From Microscillaceae bacterium (GTDB lineage Bacteria > Bacteroidota > Bacteroidia > Cytophagales > Microscillaceae): 8,030 bases of DNA. Below are positions 1-5,047 of the stretch, in pieces. The notes beneath the pieces are model-generated. The model was not told the DNA's origin, made no database searches, and saw only the letters and a list, made by a program, of their open reading frames with translations. The stretch spans positions 1-8,030 of the forward strand of contig DMXI01000187.1 of the NCBI GenBank assembly GCA_003483885.1, written 5' to 3'. The position numbers and the translations under genes were made by a program. Numbering within the stretch: the stretch's first letter is position 1; every line of letters starts with the position of its first letter.

Positions 1-702
1 CAGTTTCATATAGAGAAGCAATTAAAGTTACTTTTTGGGAAATCAGTTAGCTTACCAAAAGGAGGCTATTTGATTATTGAACACACAGAAGCTCTACACG
101 TTATAGATGTCAACAGTGGTAATAAATCTAATGTAGAGCAAGATCAGGAAAATACAGCGTTGAATGTAAACCTGGAGGCAGCCAAAGAGATTGCCCGACA
201 ACTCCGCCTAAGAGATATGGGAGGAATTGTAATCATAGATTTCATAGACATGAAAAAAGTGGAAAACAAACGCAAAGTCTATGATTTTATGAAGGAGCAA
301 TTGAAGCAAGATCGTTCTAAATCGACTGTGCTGCCATTGACCAAGTTTGGACTCATGCAGATTACCCGCCAGCGGGTACGCCCTGAGATGAATATTACAA
401 CCCGCGAGACTTGTCCGTCTTGTGGAGGTACAGGAAAGATAGAAGCCTCAATATTGGTTTCTGATGTAATAGAAGGTAATCTGGAGTACGTATTGACCAA
501 ACAAAACGAGAAAAAGATTACGATTGTATTACACCCTTATTTACACGCCTACTTTACCAAAGGTGGACTAAGATCAAAAAGAGTAAAGTGGTTGATTAAA
601 TACGGAAGATGGATTAATTTGATTAAAGACTCGGCACTTCCGCTGACTAGTTTCAAATTCCATAATCGTTTGGGCGAAGAACTGGAACTTCAACAACGAT
701 AA
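1..702 (+). CDS. rng: Ribonuclease G/E family endoribonuclease, C-terminal part (5' end outside window)
   Basis: Endoribonuclease of the RNase E/G family, which cleaves single-stranded, AU-rich RNA in rRNA maturation and mRNA decay in the cytoplasm. The reading frame is open from base 1, so 233 codons of the C-terminal half are present. An ATT/TTG-type start near base 70 would remove conserved sequence and is not real. Visible hallmarks are the catalytic-core motif IDVNSG with D36 (numbered from the window start), the conserved block NLEAAKEIARQLRLRDMGG, and VIIDFIDM with D80. D36 and D80 correspond to the metal-binding aspartates of E. coli RNase E (D303/D346 by motif). TCPSCGGTG with C138 and C141 is the zinc-link CPxC motif that holds the dimer together. 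The protein ends about 90 residues after the zinc link, with no long acidic or arginine-rich tail, which fits RNase G rather than the RNase E scaffold type. A strong terminator follows, so it ends its transcription unit. Confidence 0.93.
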   Translation, partial: QFHIEKQLKLLFGKSVSLPKGGYLIIEHTEALHVIDVNSGNKSNVEQDQENTALNVNLEAAKEIARQLRLRDMGGIVIIDFIDMKKVENKRKVYDFMKEQLKQDRSKSTVLPLTKFGLMQITRQRVRPEMNITTRETCPSCGGTGKIEASILVSDVIEGNLEYVLTKQNEKKITIVLHPYLHAYFTKGGLRSKRVKWLIKYGRWINLIKDSALPLTSFKFHNRLGEELELQQR

Positions 703-718
703 AAATAAAATACTTTTA

Positions 719-790
719 ATTCCAAATTCAGCGTTTCTGTAAGCAAACTCTTATTTTCTTACAGAAGCAGAATTTGGAATTTTTTATTTT
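719..790 (+). terminator. Strong intrinsic terminator after rng
   Basis: A long hairpin has left arm 719-743 and right arm 758-780. The paired blocks are 719-729 with 770-780 (11 bp), 731-732 with 767-768, and 735-743 with 758-766 (9 bp), interrupted by one mismatch and a 2-nt bulge around a 14-nt loop. A T-rich run (780-790) follows directly. An A-rich run upstream (701-710) could let it act in both directions. It lies 16 bases after the rng stop codon. Confidence 0.88.
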
Positions 791-816
791 GAAGTCATCT
801 GCACTTCTTTGCATAA

Positions 817-944
817 GAGCTTGTTTAAATTTTCGTTTACAGTGCATTTTCCGAAGGTTTTTGGGATTAGATGCGTCAAATTTTGACAATATATAATCAA
901 AAAAGACTCGTAAAAGGTCTGATTGATGAATTTTAAACACGCTC
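817..944. mobile_element. 128-bp palindromic MITE-like element or IS relic
   Basis: The ends are inverted repeats: GAGCTTGTTTAAA at 817-829 and, read on the minus strand, GAGCGTGTTTAAA at 932-944 (12 of 13 identical). The homology continues inward. Reading both halves toward the centre, they share TTTT-x-CGA, a run of five T, GATTA, AT and finally GTCAAA, with very few gaps. The centre is the palindrome GTCAAA-T-TTTGAC (875-887), which lies exactly at the element midpoint. The whole unit can therefore fold into one long imperfect hairpin. The flanking bases are TAA on the left (814-816) and CAA on the right (945-947). That would be one change away from the 3-bp TNA duplication I associate with IS1031-like (IS5 family) elements. 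No transposase is inside. It is probably a non-autonomous element or an IS reduced to its ends; naming the IS family is inference. Confidence 0.55.
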
Positions 945-987
945 CAAGAGTATATTGAAACCAACTCCAATTAAATATTTGAAAATT

Positions 988-2043
988 ATGAACTCATATC
1001 GGCAAAGTTGGTCTTTGGGCTGGCTAGGTATCTTGATCATTTGTTTATGGGCAGGAGGCCTTAGTAGTTGTACTTCTTCGGAAGGGGGAGACTGTGACAA
1101 ACTTGACCTTTCTAAAATAGATGTGAATGTAACCATAGAAGACCTCACTCCTGCCCTACTGGCACTGGAAAGCCCTGCCCAAGCCAAAGCGCTTTTGAAA
1201 AAGAACCCTTTATTTGCCCAAAGATTTGCCCAGGTATCGCGTATGCCTGAAGATACGGTAGCCAGTGTTTTGGTCAAATTTGCGCAAGTGCCTCATATGG
1301 ACACACTTTATGGTTATGTCAAAGAGGTATTTGGGGACTACAGTCAGCTCAAACAAGACTTAACCAATGCCTTTAAACATGTAAAATATTATTACCCTTC
1401 TTTTAAAGTTCCTAAGGTAAAGGTAGCTATGACTGGGGTAGGCAGTTTTTTTGGTCGTGATTTATATGTGTCTGAGGAGGTGATTTTTTTAAGCCTGGAT
1501 TACTTCATTGGTAACAACAAGAAATACAAAAATTATCGCCCTCGCCAGCCAGGTTATATTTTGAAGCGATACGCTCCTGAATATATTGTACCAAGCATTA
1601 TGCAATTTATTTCGGTGCCTTATAATAAGGTAAATCCTAAGGACCGCTCGTTGGTGGCCGAAATGGTAACGTATGGCAAAACCTGGCAATTTGTGAAAAC
1701 GATGATACCTTGCGCTCCTGATTCGCTGGTAACAGGATACACCGCTCGTCAGCTGGCCAATGTCACTGATCTAGATAATAAGAAAGTAATCTGGGGGCAC
1801 TTCCTGAACAAACAAGTGTTGTTTGTAACTACGCCTTATAAAAAGAAAGCATATACAGGTGAAAGGCCTTATACTGCAGAGATTGGCGTAGGTAAAGAAT
1901 GCCCAGGCCGTATTGGGTGGTGGGTTGGCTGGCAGATTATACGCAAGTATATGAAGAAATTTCCCAAGAAAACGTTCCAGGAGATTATGGCTGATACTGA
2001 TAATCGTCAAATTTTTAACAATGCTTCTTATAAGGGAGAATGA
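988..2043 (+). CDS. gldB: GldB-family gliding motility lipoprotein
   Basis: Predicted lipoprotein of 351 aa in the GldB family, needed for gliding in Flavobacterium-type Bacteroidota; its biochemical role is unsettled. The ATG at 988 is chosen because it places a hydrophobic signal (residues 9-27) before the lipobox LSSC with C28. A TTG 33 bases upstream would add an odd hydrophilic extension. Features resembling the family are a short acidic linker followed by KIDVNVTIEDL, the block YAPEYIVPSIMQFI, then a central LVAEMVTYGK (A224-E225-M226-V227-T228). That stretch sits where related DUF2268-type putative metalloproteases carry HExxH; the Glu remains but both His are missing. Near the C-terminus is the highly conserved PGRIGWWVGWQIIRKYM (from P306), then an ending of the type QEIMADTDNRQIFNNASY. 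It stands alone between an IS-like relic upstream and mazG downstream. There is no Shine-Dalgarno sequence, only an AT-rich leader. Family assignment is confident; an actual role in gliding here is inferred. Confidence 0.82.
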   Translation: MNSYRQSWSLGWLGILIICLWAGGLSSCTSSEGGDCDKLDLSKIDVNVTIEDLTPALLALESPAQAKALLKKNPLFAQRFAQVSRMPEDTVASVLVKFAQVPHMDTLYGYVKEVFGDYSQLKQDLTNAFKHVKYYYPSFKVPKVKVAMTGVGSFFGRDLYVSEEVIFLSLDYFIGNNKKYKNYRPRQPGYILKRYAPEYIVPSIMQFISVPYNKVNPKDRSLVAEMVTYGKTWQFVKTMIPCAPDSLVTGYTARQLANVTDLDNKKVIWGHFLNKQVLFVTTPYKKKAYTGERPYTAEIGVGKECPGRIGWWVGWQIIRKYMKKFPKKTFQEIMADTDNRQIFNNASYKGE

Positions 2044-2254
2044 GCAATTTTTCTATTGTCCTGCCTTTGGCTAATTGTTCTATTGTTTCGCAATGCATTG
2101 CTTAGTAATGGTAAATGATTAATGGTAAGTGGTGAATAGCTAATTATGAATTATTTTCGCTTCGCCCTTGTTCCCTGATCCCTATTCCTTTCTTTGCATC
2201 GCGCCAATTTTACGTTTTACATTTTTAATTTAAAAAAGCTTTTCACTTTTAACC
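2044..2254. repeat. gldB-mazG spacer with degenerate short repeats
   Basis: Non-coding spacer of 211 bp. It holds a 9-bp direct repeat TTCTATTGT at 2051-2059 and 2078-2086 (27-bp period), a perfect 12-bp palindrome GCAATGCATTGC at 2090-2101, a run of degenerate ATGGTAA/ATGGTGAA-like units at about 2107-2138, and a C/T-rich stretch with two close TCCCT/TCCCTAT units at about 2171-2187. No clear intrinsic terminator for gldB and no convincing promoter for mazG were found, so readthrough from gldB to mazG is possible. Confidence 0.4.
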
Positions 2255-3046
2255 ATGAACACTCGCGCTGAACAACTCAAGGCTTTTGACCGATTGCTAA
2301 CGATTATGGATGAACTAAGGGAACAATGCCCCTGGGATCGTAAACAAACAATGGAAAGCCTGCGCTACCTCACCATTGAGGAAACATATGAACTCTCGGA
2401 TGCCATTCTTGAAAATAACTTACAGGAAGTAAAAAAAGAATTGGGTGACTTGATGTTGCATATGGTGTTTTATTCTAAAATTGGTTCTGAAACGGAGGAC
2501 TTTGACATTGCCGATGTGCTCAACGGCGTATGTGAGAAGTTGATCCAGCGTCATCCACATATCTATGGAGATGTAAAGGTTGAATCAGAAGAAGACATCA
2601 AGCGCAACTGGGAACAATTGAAACTCAAAGAAGGGAATCGCTCAGTACTAGCAGGGGTTCCTAAATCTTTACCTGCCATGGTAAAAGCATTTCGCATTCA
2701 GGAAAAAGTGCGTGGGGTGGGTTTTGACTGGGAAGACAAAAGTCAGGTATGGGAAAAGGTAGAAGAGGAACTACAAGAATTCAAGGAGGAATTTAATGTA
2801 GAGGCCAATACCTCCATCGACCACGCCAAAGCCGAAAAAGAGTTTGGGGATATTTTGTTCGCCCTCATCAACTATGCTCGTTTTATTGATATCGAACCTG
2901 AAGCTGCGCTGGAACGTACCAATAAAAAATTTATTCAACGATTTACTTATTTGGAAGAGCAAGCCCAAAAAAATGGTAAAAAACTAGCAGACATGACCTT
3001 GGCCGAAATGGATGTATTCTGGGAAGAGGCTAAGAAGATGGAATAA
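2255..3046 (+). CDS. mazG: Nucleoside triphosphate pyrophosphohydrolase MazG
   Basis: MazG hydrolyses NTPs and dNTPs to the monophosphate plus pyrophosphate. It cleans the nucleotide pool of aberrant nucleotides, and in E. coli it also limits ppGpp under stress; it is cytoplasmic. The protein is 263 aa, the same length as E. coli MazG as I recall it, and has the classic tandem of two all-alpha MazG domains. Domain 1 (about residues 8-110) has the family signature CPWD (C25-D28), then E42-E43-x-x-E46 and E62-x-x-D65 as the Mg-binding set. The linker contains NRSVLAGVPKSLPAMVKAFRIQEK. Domain 2 (about 145-262) has E171-E172-x-x-E175 and E196-x-x-D199, so both sites look intact; in E. coli the C-terminal one is the active site. 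The start codon follows an AT-rich leader without Shine-Dalgarno. No toxin-antitoxin mazEF genes are adjacent, so this is the housekeeping form. Confidence 0.95.
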   Translation: MNTRAEQLKAFDRLLTIMDELREQCPWDRKQTMESLRYLTIEETYELSDAILENNLQEVKKELGDLMLHMVFYSKIGSETEDFDIADVLNGVCEKLIQRHPHIYGDVKVESEEDIKRNWEQLKLKEGNRSVLAGVPKSLPAMVKAFRIQEKVRGVGFDWEDKSQVWEKVEEELQEFKEEFNVEANTSIDHAKAEKEFGDILFALINYARFIDIEPEAALERTNKKFIQRFTYLEEQAQKNGKKLADMTLAEMDVFWEEAKKME

Positions 3047-3072
3047 CTCAACTTATCGTAGATGTATTTAAT

Positions 3073-3111
3073 ATATAAGAAGGTGTTTTGTTCAATAAAT
3101 ACCTTCTATAT
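3073..3111 (+). terminator. Hairpin after mazG, possible weak terminator
   Basis: The left arm 3073-3084 pairs with the right arm 3101-3111 (11 bp, one bulged A) around a 16-nt loop, 26 bases after the mazG stop. No T-run follows, only TCCTACCTT. It may be an mRNA 3'-end stabilising hairpin rather than an intrinsic terminator. Confidence 0.4.
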
Positions 3112-3399
3112 TCCTACCTTGATTAAACAACAACTCGTTAATACGGAAACTGCCCTTATTAAGTTTATCCGCCGACTCTCCACAAATAAGAATTGTTTGT
3201 TAACATTTTTTCATTCACTTGACAGCATTAATTAAATTACCTAACTAAAATAATGATTGTCTACGCAAGCTTTTGACAGTTTTGCCAAAATACTTCTCCT
3301 GTTCACTATTGTTCTTTAATAAAAATATTTAAGAACTCCTTGTTAAAAACCTCTCAAACAGATTATTTCTCTATCAAATTACTTGCTGAATACTACCGA

Positions 3400-3411
3400 A
3401 TTTTACCCACT
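3400..3411 (+). repeat. 12-mer shared upstream of two genes, copy 1
   Basis: ATTTTACCCACT lies 109 bp before the PhoX-like start codon. An identical copy is at 5029-5040, 7 bp before the cytochrome peroxidase start. Both copies are preceded by CTAC, 4-5 bases upstream. A 12-mer match in 8 kb is expected about once by chance, so only the location makes it notable. Confidence 0.3.
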
Positions 3412-3437
3412 CAATTAACCTAGCATTAAAACAAACC

Positions 3438-3470
3438 TTGACTTCAGGTAATACTAAAACCCTACGTTTG
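3438..3470 (+). promoter_or_regulatory. Bacteroidota-type promoter of the PhoX-like gene
   Basis: TACGTTTG at 3463-3470 matches the Bacteroidota -7 consensus TAnnTTTG exactly. TTG at 3438-3440 is the -33 element, with a spacer of 22 bp inside the accepted 17-23 range. Transcription would start near 3475-3478 and give an AT-rich 5' leader of about 45 nt. The palindrome CGGCCG lies at 3471-3476, over the expected start. It is the only convincing promoter of this type I found in the window. Confidence 0.6.
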
Positions 3471-3519
3471 CGGCCGTAAATCAATATCTCATAATCTATT
3501 ATAATTATACATTATTACT

Positions 3520-4959
3520 ATGAAATTTATCAAGCTGTTGTTATTGATTAGCGTGCTTGCTATAGGTTTGTTGGCTTGCCAAAAAGACGAAGAACCAACC
3601 TCTAAGGTGGTTCTGGCTAATCACTCTAAGACTGCTTCTTTTTTGAAGTTATCTTCTGAATTTTCGAATGTTCAGATTTTCCCTATGTTATCTTCGGAAG
3701 ATCAATTATCAGGTTCTCCTGATTTTGTATATGGCTCTATGGCCGATGGTGCTGGCTTATTAAAAAACGCTGATGGGACTTATACCTTGATCAACAACAT
3801 TGAGGCTGACTATTCTATCGCTCGTATTACTTTAGACGAAACTTTTAAGCCTATTAAAGGTGAGTACATTTTGAATTCAACGGCAACAGCTAATACCGCA
3901 CAATGTTCTGGCTCTATGATTACGCCTGAAGAACACGGTTTTGGCCCTTTGTACTTGTCTGGCGGCGAGTGGGGAGGTTCTTCTAAAGGAGTGTTTGTGA
4001 CTGAACCTTTAAAAGATGCTTCTACTGCTTCTACTCCCACAATGTTGACTGCGATGGGGCAATGGTCTACAGAAAATGCTGTAGTAATCGGAAAAGATGC
4101 TTATGCAGACAAAACTGTAGTATTTATTGGCGATGACCACTCTGACAATACTACTCCTTCTGGTCAGTTGGGTATGTATGTGGGTAGTCGTGGTGACTTA
4201 ACTGGTGGTAAATTGTACGGATTGAAAGTAACTACTGCGGGGATCAACTTCGAAATGGATATGAAAGAGGGTGAGTCTTACGACATGGAGTTTGTAGAAT
4301 TGACCGAGACTAGCATTGACTTGTTGGACGCTGAGGCAAAAACCAAAGGAGTTATGGGATTCTCTCGTTTAGAAGACATCGACTGGAGAAGAGGTTCTGC
4401 GGCTAACCAACGTGAAGTTTACTTTGCCGTAACTGGAAGAAAAAAAGATGGCCTAGTAGGAAAAGGTACGCTGTATGGTCGTATTTACAAGGTAGTATTG
4501 AACGAGAACGACCCAACTGGTGCTGGTAAAATCACTTGTGTGTTAGACGGTGACAATCTTACTGGAGTAGCCAAGGCTTTCCATAGCCCTGACAACATTT
4601 TGGTAACGCAAAACTATGCTTACATCCAGGAAGACCCCAACGGATATCCTGATACTCAGGACAAAACTCACTATGCTCGTTTGTATCAATATAACCTAAA
4701 TAATGGTGAATTAAAGGTAGTATTGGAGTGTGATCAAGTAACTGCAGCAGCCAATGGTATTGGAACTGCGGATCGCACTTGGGAGATTACAGGAATGATT
4801 GATATTTCGGACATCATTGGTAAGCCTGAGACTTTCATTTTGATTACTCAAAACCACGGATGGAACAACGATAAATTTACTGACCCCAAAGCAAACCCTG
4901 ATTTGACAAACCGTACTGAGGGTAGTCAAATGTATGTGATTCAAGGATTACAACGATAG
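3520..4959 (+). CDS. PhoX/DUF839-like beta-propeller lipoprotein, possible phosphatase
   Basis: Predicted lipoprotein of 479 aa. It has a short positive start, a leucine-rich core and lipobox LLAC with C20, then an acidic linker. The mature part resembles the PhoX/DUF839 family (alkaline phosphatase-type beta-propellers using Fe and Ca). The resemblance appears as ordered motifs: GSPDFVYGSMADGAGLL (substrate-entry type loop), QCSGSMITPEEHGFG with C129, QWSTENAVV with E185, VVFIGDDHSD, RLEDIDW with E285-D286, FHSPDNILV with D358, and WEITGM with E422. In PhoX the Cys and the Glu/Asp of equivalent motifs hold the metal cluster, and all candidates are present here, so an active enzyme is plausible. 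Codon use (GGT, GCT, ACT, TCT, CGT) suggests good expression. It has its own promoter upstream and a hairpin terminator downstream. Phosphatase activity is inferred; the match is at superfamily level, and another phosphoesterase or a structural propeller remains possible. Confidence 0.72.
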   Translation: MKFIKLLLLISVLAIGLLACQKDEEPTSKVVLANHSKTASFLKLSSEFSNVQIFPMLSSEDQLSGSPDFVYGSMADGAGLLKNADGTYTLINNIEADYSIARITLDETFKPIKGEYILNSTATANTAQCSGSMITPEEHGFGPLYLSGGEWGGSSKGVFVTEPLKDASTASTPTMLTAMGQWSTENAVVIGKDAYADKTVVFIGDDHSDNTTPSGQLGMYVGSRGDLTGGKLYGLKVTTAGINFEMDMKEGESYDMEFVELTETSIDLLDAEAKTKGVMGFSRLEDIDWRRGSAANQREVYFAVTGRKKDGLVGKGTLYGRIYKVVLNENDPTGAGKITCVLDGDNLTGVAKAFHSPDNILVTQNYAYIQEDPNGYPDTQDKTHYARLYQYNLNNGELKVVLECDQVTAAANGIGTADRTWEITGMIDISDIIGKPETFILITQNHGWNNDKFTDPKANPDLTNRTEGSQMYVIQGLQR

Positions 4960-4982
4960 TTGTACCTGAAGTCTTCATTGAC

Positions 4983-5013
4983 AGAGCAAGCTTGTTGGGA
5001 GCTTGCTCTTCCT
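4983..5013 (+). terminator. Intrinsic terminator after the PhoX-like gene
   Basis: A perfect 9-bp stem, AGAGCAAGC (4983-4991) with GCTTGCTCT (5001-5009), closes a 9-nt loop. It is followed by TCCTGTTT, a weak T-rich tail. It sits 24 bases after the stop codon and ends about 40 bases before the next start, so it separates or attenuates transcription between the two genes. The stem overlaps a TTG that might be mistaken for the start of the next gene. Confidence 0.72.
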
Positions 5014-5028
5014 GTTTAAACTACTCAG

Positions 5029-5040
5029 ATTTTACCCACT
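5029..5040 (+). repeat. 12-mer shared upstream of two genes, copy 2
   Basis: ATTTTACCCACT in the leader of the cytochrome peroxidase gene, identical to 3400-3411 upstream of the PhoX-like gene. It lies between the terminator hairpin and the ATG at 5048. A shared operator is possible but unproven. Confidence 0.3.
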
Positions 5041-5047
5041 TGTTATT

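Larger units (their letters stand above)
3047..3519. other. 473-bp non-coding region between mazG and the PhoX-like gene
   Basis: Very AT-rich and with frequent stops in all frames. I see no gene. It contains the hairpin after mazG (3073-3111), a copy of a 12-mer that recurs upstream of the cytochrome peroxidase gene (3400-3411), and the promoter of the next gene (3438-3470). The stretch 3112-3399 shows no convincing structure. The long leader may hold regulatory sites that cannot be recognised by eye. Confidence 0.6.

Noticed and set aside
728..970. Minus-strand 80-codon open frame
   Set aside because: It runs through the rng terminator hairpin and the palindromic element, has no recognisable domain, and is best explained by the mobile-element relic. 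A fragment of a transposase cannot be excluded but is not supported.
955..987. TTG start upstream of the gldB-family ATG
   Set aside because: It would place 11 hydrophilic residues before a complete lipoprotein signal peptide; the ATG at 988 gives the standard layout.
2255..3046. MazG as part of a toxin-antitoxin or phage-defence module
   Set aside because: No mazEF-like or other defence gene is adjacent; the two-domain, 263-aa form is the housekeeping enzyme.
3500..3505. TATAAT resembling a sigma70 -10 box
   Set aside because: It lies 15 bp before the start codon in a purely AT-rich leader with no -35 partner; Bacteroidota primary sigma factors use TAnnTTTG, which is present upstream at 3463-3470.
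5003..5047. TTG start upstream of the peroxidase ATG
   Set aside because: It lies inside the right arm of the preceding terminator and disrupts the standard signal-peptide length.
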